64,000 nucleotides of DNA from Jeotgalicoccus nanhaiensis (GCA_004570955.1 SPPL01000002.1:372001-436000); one strand, 5' to 3'. Shown: positions 51,484 to 62,023, numbered from the stretch's first letter. Notes: generated by a model from the letters alone, not told the origin. Made by a program: numbers and translations.

Positions 51484-51512
51484 AACAGGGACAATTGAAA
51501 ATCTGTCCCTGT
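51484..51512. terminator. Bidirectional terminator between MFS and zinc-ribbon genes
   Basis: AACAGGGACA (51484-51493) / TGTCCCTGTT (51503-51512); plus tail ATTTTGATTTTATTTT, minus tail ATTTTTCTGAATTTTT. Confidence 0.85.
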
Positions 51513-51522
51513 TATTTTGATT

Positions 51523-51828
51523 TTATTTTCTCTCTTTGTCAGGCGGCACATTCGTGAGTTCCAGACTCACGTACATAAAAATAATCGTCACCGCTGTAAT
51601 CGTAATATACACCCAGAAATACTGGGTAACGGAAGGCGGTGCAAATAAGCCGATCATCAGCATAGCTGTCACGAGCAAGAGCGGAATAATCATCCGTTTT
51701 TTCGATTTCTCGGAAACATACTGCTTTTCATGACAGTAATCACATTCCACCCCATTCTCCGAAGCAAAATGCGCTTTAAACAATAACATGCCGGTCCACT
51801 GCTTGTTGCAGCTTGCACACTTGGTCAT
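51523..51828 (-). CDS. TIGR04104-family zinc-ribbon membrane protein
   Basis: 101 residues. N-terminal zinc ribbon: CASC (4-7) and CDYC (29-32). Two transmembrane segments follow (IIPLLLVTAMLMIGLFA, about 47-63, and FWVYITITAVTIIFMYVSL, about 71-89), with a polar tail. Function unknown; the TIGR04104 type is common in staphylococci and relatives. GAGGAG precedes the ATG. It lies 22 bases after the NUDIX gene on the same strand. Confidence 0.75.
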   Translation of the reverse strand: MTKCASCNKQWTGMLLFKAHFASENGVECDYCHEKQYVSEKSKKRMIIPLLLVTAMLMIGLFAPPSVTQYFWVYITITAVTIIFMYVSLELTNVPPDKERK

Positions 51829-51850
51829 GCAATCTCTCCTCTATATTTTC

Positions 51851-52372
51851 TTAATCTCTTTTTACTGCACCGTACTGATACCTCATATCAAACAGCAGCT
51901 GAATCAGACTTTTACGGTAAGAGATGAATGTTTTGTCATCGATCATTTGATATATTTCATCGATTGATGCCCATTTTACGTCGGATACTTCCTCGTTCGG
52001 CACCGCTAGTGTTCTTAGGTCCGCTTCACGGTTCACGATGTAGATATCATCATAGCCCCGTTCAAAGGTAATCGATAAATGCGGCAGCTGGTTATGTAAA
52101 TCAATATTGAGTCCCAGTTCCTCTTCCGTTTCCCGCATCGCTCCCTGCTGACTTGTTTCACCGGCAGTGACACTTCCGCCTGCTGAGATATCCCACATAT
52201 TCGGATTACTGACTTTATCATATTTTCGTTTTTGAATCAGCATCTGGTTTTTACTGTTAAAGATGACCACATGAATGACGAGATGATACGTATCTTTAAG
52301 CATGGCATCGCCCCGGGTCATCGTCTGATTGGTCAGTTTTCTATGTTTATCATATAAGTCCCAAAGTTCCAT
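51851..52372 (-). CDS. NUDIX hydrolase (YfcD-like)
   Basis: 173 residues. The complete Nudix box is GGSVTAGETSQQGAMRETEE ELG (positions about 65-87), with the GX5EX7REUXEEXG residues in place. The N-terminal domain has YHLVIHVVIFNSKNQMLIQK. The YfcD/isopentenyl-diphosphate-isomerase-like group acts on unknown nucleotide or prenyl diphosphates. AAAGGA precedes the ATG. Followed by the zinc-ribbon gene. Confidence 0.85.
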   Translation of the reverse strand: MELWDLYDKHRKLTNQTMTRGDAMLKDTYHLVIHVVIFNSKNQMLIQKRKYDKVSNPNMWDISAGGSVTAGETSQQGAMRETEEELGLNIDLHNQLPHLSITFERGYDDIYIVNREADLRTLAVPNEEVSDVKWASIDEIYQMIDDKTFISYRKSLIQLLFDMRYQYGAVKRD

Positions 52373-52455
52373 AAGTGCATCCTTTTAAGCTTAGACATAA
52401 TAGATACCTTACCACAACTTAATTTTACACCGCAAGAAATTGAATGGCAAAAAAT

Positions 52456-52478
52456 AACCAGCCGGAGTCCGGCTGGTT
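52456..52478 (-). terminator. Terminator of the alanine symporter gene
   Basis: AACCAGCCGGA (52456-52466) / TCCGGCTGGTT (52468-52478), one-base loop; minus tail ATTTTTTGCC. It closes the parE-parC-symporter unit. Confidence 0.85.
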
Positions 52479-52484
52479 TCTCTC

Positions 52485-53948
52485 TTACTTATTATAATCT
52501 TCTGGTTCATCCTTACGGTAATCCTCATCGCCCCACTCATTGTCATCCGGCAGTTTGTAAGTGATGTTTTTCGCATAGAAGATCGGAGATTCTCCTCTGT
52601 CCTTCTGCGCCTTATAATCTCGCATCAGCTCAAACACCAGCGGACTGAGCGCTACAACCATCATCAAGTTAATGATTGCAAGGAAGGCCATAAAGAGGTC
52701 GGCCAGTGTCCAAACCAGCTGAACGCCGAGTACGGCACCGACTACTGTCATAATGACCACAATCGCTCTGAAGACAAAAGTTACTTTTTTGTTATCCACG
52801 ATAAAACTTAAGTTACTCTGTGCATAGAAATAGTTGCCGAGTATTGTCGAAAAGGCAAACAGCAGGATGAAGAGCGCAATAATCGTTCCGCCGAAGCCGA
52901 AGAACTGCTGGTCCATGGCTGCCTGCGTTACTTGAATGCCCTGCGGTGCATCTGCACCGAAGCTTAAGTCCGTATACAGTAAAATCACAATCGCTGTTGC
53001 TGTACACACAATAATCGTATCGAAGTAAACACCAAGAGACTGAATCAGTCCCTGCTGAACCGGGTGGCGTACTGCTGCTGACGCTGCCGCGTTCGGCGCA
53101 GATCCCATACCCGCTTCATTCGATAACAGCCCGCGCTGGAAACCGTTAATAATCGCAGCACCAATCGCACCGCCAAATACTTCTTCAAGTCCGAAGGCAT
53201 TCACCACGATCGTCTGCAGCATCGGCAGGATCATATCGTAGTTCATGACTAAAATAATTGCCACGAGAAGTATGTACAAGCCTGCCATAACGGGAACGAT
53301 GGCTGATGCCACCTTAGCGATTGATTTCGCTCCCCCGAAAATAACAAGACCGACAAGAATCGCAACAATGATACCGCTGATTGTCGTATTCACTCCGAAC
53401 GCTTCATCATACGCATTGGCAATCGTATTCGACTGCAGCATAACGAAAACAATACCAAAAGTAATCGTCATCAGTACCGCAAAGAGGTAGCCGATGCCTT
53501 TTTGATTGAGTCCTTTAGTCATGTAGTAGGCAGGGCCGCCGCGGAAGCCCGATTCTTTATCGCGCACCTTATACACTTGGGCGAGAGTCGCTTCAAAGAA
53601 AGCTGTCCCCGCACCTAAAAGTGCCACAATCCACATCCAGAAGACCGCACCGGGTCCGCCGACGACGATAGCCGTTGCGACCCCTGCGATATTCGCTGTG
53701 CCGATACGCTGGGCGGCACTGATTGTAAACGCCTGGAAAGATGAAATTCCTTTCGAACCATCCGGCATTTTCGCCCGTTTTTCTCCGAGGGAAGAAAACA
53801 TAATCTTCAGCCAGCGGAACTGAACGAATTTTGAAGTGACCGAGAAATATAAGCCGGCTATGATTAACAGCCCGATCAGTATTTCCTGCCACAGTAAATC
53901 ATTAGCGAAATTTACCGCACTTTCAAAAACATTGAATGCTTGTTCCAT
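52485..53948 (-). CDS. alsT: Sodium:alanine symporter (AGCS family)
   Basis: 487 residues, ten or eleven transmembrane segments. The family signature GGPGAVFWMWIVALLGAGTA near 95 and FRGGPAYYMTKGL near 138 are present, as are GFQRGLLSNEAGMGSAPNAA near 270 and the final NLMMVVALSPLVFELMRDYK. Couples Na+ to uptake of alanine or glycine. The order parE-parC-symporter is the same as in Staphylococcus, which supports orthology. It follows parC by 30 bases. AGGTGAAG precedes the ATG. Confidence 0.85.
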   Translation of the reverse strand: MEQAFNVFESAVNFANDLLWQEILIGLLIIAGLYFSVTSKFVQFRWLKIMFSSLGEKRAKMPDGSKGISSFQAFTISAAQRIGTANIAGVATAIVVGGPGAVFWMWIVALLGAGTAFFEATLAQVYKVRDKESGFRGGPAYYMTKGLNQKGIGYLFAVLMTITFGIVFVMLQSNTIANAYDEAFGVNTTISGIIVAILVGLVIFGGAKSIAKVASAIVPVMAGLYILLVAIILVMNYDMILPMLQTIVVNAFGLEEVFGGAIGAAIINGFQRGLLSNEAGMGSAPNAAASAAVRHPVQQGLIQSLGVYFDTIIVCTATAIVILLYTDLSFGADAPQGIQVTQAAMDQQFFGFGGTIIALFILLFAFSTILGNYFYAQSNLSFIVDNKKVTFVFRAIVVIMTVVGAVLGVQLVWTLADLFMAFLAIINLMMVVALSPLVFELMRDYKAQKDRGESPIFYAKNITYKLPDDNEWGDEDYRKDEPEDYNK

Positions 53949-53978
53949 CTACTTCACCTATCCTGCATTTTTTTGTAT

Positions 53979-56399
53979 TTATAACGCGCTGAAGTGTGCT
54001 TCTGTTACCACACCGAAAGTTTCTTCTTCAACGACAAAAGAGCCGTTGGAATACTTTCCGCTGAGACGCACTTCATTGGCACGCAGTATGTGAGTATTCG
54101 TTTCCGACATAATTTCGATTGTCTGGTCTTTGCCTGCACCTGCAACTGACGCTGCAACGATTCTGTGAGGTTTTGACTTAATATCTTTATACAGCATGGA
54201 ACCGACCTGGGCTCTTGCACCTGTTTCGAAAATATCTAGACTTGTGCGTTTCACCGCACCTCTGTTCGATACCGTAACGAGATTGCCTTCTTCAGGAATG
54301 AGTTCTCCGAAGACGAGCGCATCATCCGCTTTAACGTTCATCGCTTTCACACCTTGCGACTTCAGGCCTGTCGGTGATACTTCACTGACAGGATATTTAA
54401 GCGTTAAGCCTTTTTCTGTAACGAAGAGCAAGGATTCACTGCCTGTTTCTGTCATAGAGATACCGATGACTTCGTCATCATTTTTAAGTTTAATATTAAC
54501 AATCGGCCGAGAAATACGCGTCGCTTCAAACTCGCTGAGATGAGTCTGTTTGACCTGGCCGCGTTTAGTCGCCATCACGACACTGATATTTTCGTCGAAT
54601 TTCTCAACTGTCGTAGCAAATATCGGTTCTTCTCCATGTTTCAAATTAAAGCGGGACGATAAGTGCTGCCCCATATCTTTCCATTTAATATCCTGCAGGC
54701 CGTGAACCGGCATAATCATATAGTTGCCGTAGTTCGTAAAGACGAGCAGCTGTTCTAATGTATGAGACATGCCGCTGAAGAGTGTTTTATCTCCTTCACG
54801 CATGCCGAGTTCGTCAGGACTCGATGCGTTGTAGCTCCGTAAGCTCGTGCGTTTGACATAACCTTCTTTTGTCAGGGAAACGACTGTATCTTCTTTCGCA
54901 ATCAGCTGTTCTTTCGAGATTTCAATCGTTTCGATTTCATCTTCAATTGAAGTCAGCCGCTCAGAAGCATACTTTTTCTTAATTTCCCTAAGTTCTGCTT
55001 TTATAACCTTTTTCAGCTTTTTCTCATCATTTAAAATTTCAGTCAGCTGATTAATCTGATACTCAAGCTCGCTCTGTTCTGTTTCAAGCTCGGCGATATC
55101 CGTATTCGTTAGACGGTACAGCTGGAGCATGACAATCGCTTCCGCCTGGCGTTCAGTGAAGTCGTAGCGCTCCACAAGATTTTCCTTGGCATTGCGTTTG
55201 TTTTCTGATTCTCTGATTGTGCGGATCACTTCATCGAGGATAGATAAAGCCTTAATCAGCCCTTCGATAATGTGCATGCGTTTTTGTGCATGTTCCAGAT
55301 CATACTGCGACCGGTTGGTCACCACAATTTTCTGGTGCTTAATATAGGCTTCCAGTATATCTTTCAGCCCCATCTGCTTCGGTGCCCGGTCACTGATTGC
55401 GACCATATTGAAGTTATAAGAAATCTGCAGGTCTGTTTTCTTATACAGATAGTTAATAATAGCATCGATATTCGCGTCCTTCCGCGCTTCGATCACAATT
55501 CTTAAACCTTCCCTGTCCGTTTCGTCACGAACTTCGATAATACCGTCGACCTGTCTGTCGGCACGGATTTCATCCATCTTTTTAACCATATTCGCCTTGT
55601 TGACTTCATATGGTATTTCAGTAATGACGATGTTTATCTTGTTGCCTCTCGTTTCTTCTTTAGACACGAGACTCCGGACAACAACGCGGCCGCGGCCTGT
55701 TGTATATGCTTTTTTAAGTTCTTTCTTACCCTGGATAATCCCGCCTGTCGGAAAATCCGGGCCTTTCACTATTTCAAGAAGTTCATCGATGGACACTGTC
55801 GGCTTATCGATGACTTTTAAGGTCGCATCGATGACTTCAGCTAAGTTATGCGGCGGAATATCCGTCGCGTAACCCGCAGAAATACCCGTTGCCCCGTTCA
55901 CCAGCAGGTTCGGGTATTTCGCCGGCAGGACGGAGGGTTCTTTTTCTGTATCATCAAAGTTGTCCATAAACGGCACAGTATTTTTGTTGAGATCTCTTAA
56001 GAGCTCGTTGGAGATTTCAGCGAGTTTTGCTTCCGTATAACGCATAGCTGCTGCAGGGTCGCCGTCGACGCTCCCTTTGTTGCCGTGGATTAAAATGAGT
56101 TCTTCACGCATTTTCCAGTCCTGCCCGAGGCGGACCATGGCATCGTATATACTGCTTTCACCGTGCGGGTGATAGTTACCGATGACATTACCGACAGTTT
56201 TAGCACTTTTACGGTAGTTTTTATCGAAAGTATTACCCTCTTTATACATAGCGTATAAAATACGGCGCTGAACGGGTTTCAGTCCGTCACGCACGTCCGG
56301 TATTGCACGGTCCTGAATGACATACTTACTGTATCTCCCAAAGCGGTCTCCGATTACATCTTCTAATTTTAATTGCTGCAAGGGGTTATGCTCGGCCAT
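53979..56399 (-). CDS. parC: DNA topoisomerase IV subunit A
   Basis: About 806 residues from ATG 56399; ATG 56408 and GTG 56411 are also in frame, and the true start is not settled because the region overlaps parE. Type II topoisomerase A domain with RYSKYVIQDRAIPDVRDGLK early, the catalytic Tyr in AAAMRYTEAKLA near 118, and the C-terminal beta-pinwheel repeats. The quinolone-determining region HPHGESSIYDAMVRL keeps Ser at the position corresponding to S. aureus GrlA Ser80, so no classic resistance change. Cleaves and religates DNA with ParE to decatenate daughter chromosomes. In operon with parE, from which it overlaps by 14 bases or more. Confidence 0.9.
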   Translation of the reverse strand: MAEHNPLQQLKLEDVIGDRFGRYSKYVIQDRAIPDVRDGLKPVQRRILYAMYKEGNTFDKNYRKSAKTVGNVIGNYHPHGESSIYDAMVRLGQDWKMREELILIHGNKGSVDGDPAAAMRYTEAKLAEISNELLRDLNKNTVPFMDNFDDTEKEPSVLPAKYPNLLVNGATGISAGYATDIPPHNLAEVIDATLKVIDKPTVSIDELLEIVKGPDFPTGGIIQGKKELKKAYTTGRGRVVVRSLVSKEETRGNKINIVITEIPYEVNKANMVKKMDEIRADRQVDGIIEVRDETDREGLRIVIEARKDANIDAIINYLYKKTDLQISYNFNMVAISDRAPKQMGLKDILEAYIKHQKIVVTNRSQYDLEHAQKRMHIIEGLIKALSILDEVIRTIRESENKRNAKENLVERYDFTERQAEAIVMLQLYRLTNTDIAELETEQSELEYQINQLTEILNDEKKLKKVIKAELREIKKKYASERLTSIEDEIETIEISKEQLIAKEDTVVSLTKEGYVKRTSLRSYNASSPDELGMREGDKTLFSGMSHTLEQLLVFTNYGNYMIMPVHGLQDIKWKDMGQHLSSRFNLKHGEEPIFATTVEKFDENISVVMATKRGQVKQTHLSEFEATRISRPIVNIKLKNDDEVIGISMTETGSESLLFVTEKGLTLKYPVSEVSPTGLKSQGVKAMNVKADDALVFGELIPEEGNLVTVSNRGAVKRTSLDIFETGARAQVGSMLYKDIKSKPHRIVAASVAGAGKDQTIEIMSETNTHILRANEVRLSGKYSNGSFVVEEETFGVVTEAHFSAL

Positions 56400-58365
56400 A
56401 ATCTTCATCACTCTCTGCTAATTTTTCTACATCCTGATTATCAAGAATGCTGTTGCCTTCTTCCAGTGTAAAGGACACGTTTGAATCGATCCATTTACGC
56501 CGGATTTCAACGTTGTCACCCATCAGCGTAGTCACACGTTTCAGCGATAATGCTTCATCTTCAATGCGGACCTGAATCAGCGTCCGCGTCTCCGGATTCA
56601 TCGTCGTTTCCCACAGCTGTTCGGCCATCATCTCACCGAGACCTTTGTAGCGCTGCAGTTCGGCAGATCCCATTTCTTCCTGGGCTGCCTCAAGTTCATC
56701 TTCAGTCCAGACATACTTCACTTCTTTTTTCTTGCCTTTTTTCTCGAGTTTAAAGAGCGGCGGCAGCGCAATATAAATCTTGCCTGCTTCAAAGAGCGGA
56801 CGCATATAGTTAAAGAAGAACGTTAAGAGCAACACTTGAATGTGCGCCCCGTCCGTATCCGCATCGGTCATAATAATAATTTTATCGTAGTTGGTATCAT
56901 CGACTTTAAAGTCAGTGCCGACACCGGCGCCAATCGTATGAATAATCGTATTAATTTCTTCGTTTTTAAAAATATCTTCGAATTTCGCTTTTTCAGTATT
57001 GATAACCTTGCCCCGGAGCGGCAGGATGGCCTGGAAACGTCTGTCGCGTCCCTGCTTGGCCGAACCGCCGGCGGAGTCCCCTTCGACTAAGAAGAGTTCA
57101 TTTTTCTTCGCGTTCTTGCTCTGTGCCGGTGTCAGTTTACCTGACAAGAGTGTATCTCTCGATTTATTTTTCTTGCCGTTCCGCGCTTCTTCACGCGCTT
57201 TACGGGCAGCTTCCCGCACCTGGCGCGCTTTAATCGCTTTTTTAACGAGCTGGGTCGATAAGGTGCCGTTTTCTTCTAAATAATACGGCAGCTGTTCCGT
57301 TAAGAGAGTTTCCATTAAATTGCGGGCTTCGCTTGTACCGAGCTTGCCTTTCGTCTGGCCTTCGAACTGGAGCAGGTGTTCGGGCAGCTTGATGGAAATG
57401 ACTGCAGTCAGACCTTCCCGGATATCGCTGCCTTCTAAGTTTTTATCTTTTGCTTTCAGTTCGCCGATTTTACGCGCGTACTCGTTGAAGGCGCGGGTGA
57501 AGCCGGTTTTAAAGCCGACTTCATGAGTGCCGCCGTCTTTAGTGCGAACGTTGTTGACGAATGAAATAATCGTTTCCGAATACTGGTCGTTAAACTGGAA
57601 AGCGACTTCGGCAATCATTTCATTATATGTCCCTTCGAACATGACGATATTGCCGATATCATCCTTGCCCTCATTTAAGAATTCAATGAATGACTTCAGC
57701 CCGTCTTCGAACTCGAAAACTTCCTCTTCATCTGTCCGTTTATCGTTAATCGTAATTTTTAAGCCTTTCGTTAAGAAAGCCGACTCGCGCATGCGCTCTG
57801 CGATCGTTTCAAAGTTAAAGGCAATCGTCTGTTTAAAGATTTCAGGATCCGGCTTAAAGGTGACTTCTGTCCCCGTCTCTTTCGTCTTACCGGTTTCCTT
57901 GAGCGGTGTATCGACCTTGCCGCCGTCCTTAAATGATATTTCGTGAATCTTGCCACTCCGGAAGACTCTTATTTTAAGCGATTCGCTCAGGGCGTTCACG
58001 ACAGAAGATCCAACGCCGTGGAGTCCGCCTGCGGATTTGTAGTTATCCGAGCTGAACTTGCCGCCCGCGTGCAGCACTGTAAAAATAACTTCCGCTGTCG
58101 GACGCCCCGACGAGTGCATGCCTGTCGGCAGCCCGCGGCCGTTATCGCGGATCGTAATACTTTCATCTTTGTTAATCGTAATGTTGATTTCGTTCCCGTG
58201 GCCGTTAATAATCTCATCGACCGCATTATCGGTAATTTCATATACGAGGTGATGCAGACCTCTCGTATCCGTCGAACCGATATACATGCCCGGGCGCTTT
58301 CTTACAGCATCCAGGCCTTCTAATATTTGAATGGACTCATCAGTATATCCAGTTTGTTTAGCCAA
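56386..58365 (-). CDS. parE: DNA topoisomerase IV subunit B
   Basis: 659 residues from a TTG start at 58365, supported by AGGAGG eight bases upstream. GHKL ATPase: EITDNAVDEI near 47, DNGRGLPTG near 73, HAGGKFSSDNYKSAGGLHGVG near 100-120. Then the transducer Lys, and the TOPRIM region EGDSAGGSAKQGRDRRFQAI near 426, MTDADTDGAHI near 500 and the RYKGLGEMMAEQLWETTMN end. Pairs with ParC. A LexA-type box lies 24 bases before the start, as also described for staphylococcal parEC. Divergent from plsY. Confidence 0.9.
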   Translation of the reverse strand: MAKQTGYTDESIQILEGLDAVRKRPGMYIGSTDTRGLHHLVYEITDNAVDEIINGHGNEINITINKDESITIRDNGRGLPTGMHSSGRPTAEVIFTVLHAGGKFSSDNYKSAGGLHGVGSSVVNALSESLKIRVFRSGKIHEISFKDGGKVDTPLKETGKTKETGTEVTFKPDPEIFKQTIAFNFETIAERMRESAFLTKGLKITINDKRTDEEEVFEFEDGLKSFIEFLNEGKDDIGNIVMFEGTYNEMIAEVAFQFNDQYSETIISFVNNVRTKDGGTHEVGFKTGFTRAFNEYARKIGELKAKDKNLEGSDIREGLTAVISIKLPEHLLQFEGQTKGKLGTSEARNLMETLLTEQLPYYLEENGTLSTQLVKKAIKARQVREAARKAREEARNGKKNKSRDTLLSGKLTPAQSKNAKKNELFLVEGDSAGGSAKQGRDRRFQAILPLRGKVINTEKAKFEDIFKNEEINTIIHTIGAGVGTDFKVDDTNYDKIIIMTDADTDGAHIQVLLLTFFFNYMRPLFEAGKIYIALPPLFKLEKKGKKKEVKYVWTEDELEAAQEEMGSAELQRYKGLGEMMAEQLWETTMNPETRTLIQVRIEDEALSLKRVTTLMGDNVEIRRKWIDSNVSFTLEEGNSILDNQDVEKLAESDEDYGRA

Positions 58366-58389
58366 GTCTGTATCCTCCTACAAACAATA

Positions 58390-58403
58390 CAAACGTATGT
58401 TCG
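58390..58403 (-). promoter_or_regulatory. LexA (SOS)-type box upstream of parE-parC
   Basis: CAAACGTATGTTCG fits CGAACRNRYGTTYG except at position 2. It is 24 bases upstream of the parE start, in the right place to control the topoisomerase IV operon, which is in the LexA regulon in Staphylococcus aureus. Confidence 0.65.
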
Positions 58404-58564
58404 TTAAATTAATCTACTTATCTATTTTTATATAAAACTTGCATTTTTGCAACAAAATCTATTAAGTTTACATAATATTATTATAGACTACCTTATATAA
58501 ATATGTGCGAATATAATTTTTTATGGTAAACTATTAGTACCTGATAGCAAAAGGGGATTATTTA

Positions 58565-59155
58565 GTGTATACAGTTATTTTATTATTAATTTTCAGCTAC
58601 CTTTTCGGCTCTATTCCATTCAGCCTGATTATCAGCAAAACGTTTTACAATATTGACCTGCGCGAACACGGGAGCGGCAACGTCGGCACGACGAACACCT
58701 TTCGTATTCTCGGCAAGAAAGCCGGTATCGTTGTACTGATACTCGACCTGTTAAAAGGAGCGATCCCTGTATGGGTTGCTATGCTGGTCAGTACTGACGT
58801 CGATTTCCCTGTCGTTATTTTCGGGGTTGTCGCGGCTATCGGCCACGTCTACTCGATATTTTTAAAATTTAAAGGCGGCAAAGCAGTCGCAACAGGCGGC
58901 GGTGCCATTTTAGCCGCTGCGCCAATTATCTTTCTTGTAGTACTGGCGACGTTTTTAATCACTTTGAAATTATCGAAATACGTATCCCTCGGCAGTGTAC
59001 TTGCAGCAGTTGCCCTCTTAATCAGCGTGCTGTTTACAGGTGATCTGTTTATGATCGGCTTTGGAATTATACTCGGGATTATCGTAATTGTAAAACATAT
59101 TTCCAATATGAAACGCATTAAGGAAGGCACCGAACCGAAAATTACATTTATGTAA
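58565..59155 (+). CDS. plsY: Acyl-phosphate glycerol-3-phosphate acyltransferase
   Basis: 196 residues from GTG 58565 (AAAGGGG eight bases upstream). Membrane protein of the PlsY family with the three cytosolic motifs: GSGNVGTTNTFR near 37-48, GHVYSIFLKFKGGKAVATGG near 97-116, and the conserved Asn/Glu near the C-terminus. Makes lysophosphatidic acid from glycerol-3-phosphate and acyl-phosphate, the first step of membrane lipid synthesis. Divergent from parE, as in Staphylococcus. Confidence 0.9.
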   Translation: MYTVILLLIFSYLFGSIPFSLIISKTFYNIDLREHGSGNVGTTNTFRILGKKAGIVVLILDLLKGAIPVWVAMLVSTDVDFPVVIFGVVAAIGHVYSIFLKFKGGKAVATGGGAILAAAPIIFLVVLATFLITLKLSKYVSLGSVLAAVALLISVLFTGDLFMIGFGIILGIIVIVKHISNMKRIKEGTEPKITFM

Positions 59156-59170
59156 TTGGTAACCTAAGAG

Positions 59171-59215
59171 AAACGGCCTGAAGTCTGGTTTAGACTTTCA
59201 GGTCGTTTTTTTTGT
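59171..59215 (+). terminator. Terminator of plsY
   Basis: AAACGGCCTGAA (59171-59182) / TTCAGGTCGTTT (59198-59209) with an inner GTCT/AGAC stem, followed by TTTTTTG. Confidence 0.85.
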
Positions 59216-59260
59216 TTGAGTTTGGTTGTTTGATTTTGTTGCTTTTCCTTAAAATATAAA

Positions 59261-59285
59261 TCCATCAAAGCAGTGCTTTGATGGA
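59261..59285. terminator. Terminator of acnA
   Basis: TCCATCAAAGCA (59261-59272) / TGCTTTGATGGA (59274-59285), perfect stem with a single-base loop; tails TTTTTC (plus) and TTTATATTTTAAGG (minus). Confidence 0.85.
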
Positions 59286-59311
59286 TTTTTCAAATCTGTT
59301 TTAAATTCTGC

Positions 59312-62023
59312 TTAAGCAGATGCAATCTTGTTGCGGAGAACCAGCTGCAGGATGCCGCCGTGTCTGTAGTAGTCTGCTTCTACTTCGGAGTCAAAGCGTA
59401 CTTTAGCCTGGAAAGTTACTTGTTCGCCGTTTTCTTTCGTTGCAAGAACGTCGATGACTTCTCCTGCTGTCACACTTTCATCGATATTGATATCGAAGCT
59501 TTCAGAACCGTCAAGACCGTGGTCTTCAGCGTTTTCACCGTTAACAAATTGTAATGGCAGAACACCCATCATTACTAAGTTTGAACGGTGGATACGTTCG
59601 TAGCTCGCAGCAAGGACTGCTTTAACGCCAAGGAGGTTCGTTCCTTTGGCTGCCCAGTCACGGCTTGAGCCCATACCGTAGTCGTCGCCGGCAACAATCA
59701 TCAGACCTGTGCCGTCTTCCTGGTATTTCTGCGATGCTTCGTAAATGCTCATTACGTCGCCTGTCGGCCAGTAAGTTGTATAGCCGCCTTCTGTACCCGG
59801 TGCAATCAGGTTGCGGATACGGATGTTGGCAAATGTGCCGCGCACCATGACTTCGTGATTACCACGTCGTGAACCGTAAGAGTTAAAGTCGCGCGGTGAT
59901 ACGCCCTGCTCGATTAACCATTTACCTGCCGGCGTATCTTTACCGATCGCACCTGCTGGTGAAATGTGGTCAGTCGTTACAGAGTCTCCAAATTTACCAA
60001 GTACACGGAGACCGTTTAACGGCTCGATTGTACCTGCTTCTTTAGATAAGTTCTGGAAGAATGACGGGTTTTGGATATATGTTGAGCTTTCATCGAAATC
60101 GTATAATGGTGCATCTGTAACGTCGATTTTGTTCCAAGTTTCGTTGGAGTCGAATACTGTTTCGTATTCTTTTCTGAATAGCTCAGGTGTTACTGTAGAC
60201 ATTACTGTGTCTCTGACTTCTTTGATTGAAGGCCAGATATCTTTCATGTACACATCGTTGCCGCCTTTATCTTTTCCTAACGGCTCGTTGCGAAGGTCGA
60301 TATCTACTGTACCTGCAAGTGCGTATGCCACAACAAGCTGAGGTGAAGCTAAGTAGTTCGCTTTCACTAACGGGTGGATACGTCCTTCAAAGTTACGGTT
60401 ACCTGATAAAACAGATGATACGAGCATATCGTTATCAACGATTGTTTTCGTTACTTCAGGGCGTAATGGACCTGAGTTACCGATACATGTTGTACAGCCG
60501 TAACCAACTAAGTTGAAGCCAAGCTGGTCAAGGTACGGCTGAAGACCTGCGTCTTCTAGGTAGCCTGTAACAACTTTAGAACCTGGTGCGAGTGACGTCT
60601 TAACGTACTTCGGCACAGTCAGTCCTTTTTCAACTGCTTTTTTAGCGATTAAACCGGCACCGAGCATAACGTACGGGTTAGATGTGTTTGTACATGACGT
60701 AATCGCAGCGATTACAAGGTCACCTGTTTTCAGCTCATCTTTGTCGCCGTCATTGTACTCTACAGTAGCTGTTTTATCGAATTCTTCTTCAGTTAAGCCG
60801 TGGCCGTGGTTGCCGCTCTCAGCTGTTACTGATTTTCTGTACTCTTCCTTCATATCTGATAAGTTGATTAAGTCCTGAGGACGTTTTGGTCCTGCAAGTG
60901 ATGATTCAACTGTAGATAAATCAAGCTCAACAACGTCAGTATAAGTCGGCTCAACTGATGGATCGAAGAAGAGATTGTTTTCTTTCAGGTATTCGCGGAC
61001 AACGTCTACGTGGTTGCTGTCGCGGCCTGTCAGTCTTAAGTAATCGAGAGTTTCATCGTCAACTGCGAAGAATCCGCAAGTCGCACCGTATTCAGGCGCC
61101 ATGTTTGCGATTGTTGCGCGGTCAGCAAGCGGTAATTCTGTTACCCCTTTACCGAAGAACTCAACAAATTTACCGACAACGCCTTTCTTTCTAAGCTCTT
61201 CAGTTACTCTTAGAGCAAGGTCAGTTGCAGTTGTACCTTCAGGTAATGAGTTAGTCATCTTCACACCGATAACTTCAGGAACCGGGAAGTATGAAGGCTG
61301 TCCAAGCATACTTGCTTCAGCTTCGATACCGCCGACACCCCAGCCGAGAACACCGAGACCGTTTATCATTGTCGTGTGTGAGTCAGTACCCACTAATGTA
61401 TCCGGATAAAGCACCTGTTCGCCGTCTTCTTCTCTTGAGTGCACTACATTTGCAAGGTACTCAAGGTTCACCTGGTGAACGATACCTGTCGCTGGCGGAA
61501 CTGCCTGATAGTTGTCGAAGGCTTTAGTTGCCCAGCGCAGGAACTCATAACGCTCCATGTTGCGTTCGAACTCAAGGTCCATGTTTTTCTGCATGGCATT
61601 TAAGCTGCCGTACTCATCAACCTGCACCGAGTGGTCAATTACTAAGTCAACCGGTACTTCCGGGTTAATTTTCTGAACATCGCCTTCTACATCATCCATG
61701 GCTTTACGCAGTGATGCAAGGTCAACTACCGCAGGCACCCCTGTAAAGTCCTGCAGAATAACACGGGAAGGTTTAAATGGAACTTCCTTACCTTTAATAT
61801 CCCCTTTATCCCAGTTTGCCAATGCTTCAATGTGGTCATCATTAATGACTCTGCCATCGTACTGTCTTAATACTGATTCAAGTAATACACGAATTGAATA
61901 CGGCAGGTTTTCAGATTTGCTCATGCCTTTGTCTGCAAGCGACTGCAGGCTGTAATAAGTATAATCTTTACCATTTACCGATAATGTCTGACGAGAATTG
62001 TCTTTCACATTCTTTGACATCAT
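59312..62023 (-). CDS. acnA: Aconitate hydratase A
   Basis: 903 residues, full family length. Fe-S ligand cysteines: [11 protein letters not shown] near residue 443, and [13 protein letters not shown] near 510. The N-terminal [20 protein letters not shown], catalytic [20 protein letters not shown] near 212, and the swivel-domain [13 protein letters not shown] near 770 are complete. Converts citrate to isocitrate in the TCA cycle; in Firmicutes the apo form (CitB/IRP type) also binds RNA under iron shortage. GAGGGGG precedes the ATG. Flanked by plsY and mscL in the order known from Staphylococcus. Confidence 0.95.
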   Translation of the reverse strand: MMSKNVKDNSRQTLSVNGKDYTYYSLQSLADKGMSKSENLPYSIRVLLESVLRQYDGRVINDDHIEALANWDKGDIKGKEVPFKPSRVILQDFTGVPAVVDLASLRKAMDDVEGDVQKINPEVPVDLVIDHSVQVDEYGSLNAMQKNMDLEFERNMERYEFLRWATKAFDNYQAVPPATGIVHQVNLEYLANVVHSREEDGEQVLYPDTLVGTDSHTTMINGLGVLGWGVGGIEAEASMLGQPSYFPVPEVIGVKMTNSLPEGTTATDLALRVTEELRKKGVVGKFVEFFGKGVTELPLADRATIANMAPEYGATCGFFAVDDETLDYLRLTGRDSNHVDVVREYLKENNLFFDPSVEPTYTDVVELDLSTVESSLAGPKRPQDLINLSDMKEEYRKSVTAESGNHGHGLTEEEFDKTATVEYNDGDKDELKTGDLVIAAITSCTNTSNPYVMLGAGLIAKKAVEKGLTVPKYVKTSLAPGSKVVTGYLEDAGLQPYLDQLGFNLVGYGCTTCIGNSGPLRPEVTKTIVDNDMLVSSVLSGNRNFEGRIHPLVKANYLASPQLVVAYALAGTVDIDLRNEPLGKDKGGNDVYMKDIWPSIKEVRDTVMSTVTPELFRKEYETVFDSNETWNKIDVTDAPLYDFDESSTYIQNPSFFQNLSKEAGTIEPLNGLRVLGKFGDSVTTDHISPAGAIGKDTPAGKWLIEQGVSPRDFNSYGSRRGNHEVMVRGTFANIRIRNLIAPGTEGGYTTYWPTGDVMSIYEASQKYQEDGTGLMIVAGDDYGMGSSRDWAAKGTNLLGVKAVLAASYERIHRSNLVMMGVLPLQFVNGENAEDHGLDGSESFDINIDESVTAGEVIDVLATKENGEQVTFQAKVRFDSEVEADYYRHGGILQLVLRNKIASA

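Noticed and set aside
53979-56399. Quinolone-resistance change in parC
   Set aside because: The determining region keeps Ser at the S. aureus Ser80 position; Asp at the Glu84 position is an acidic wild-type-like residue.
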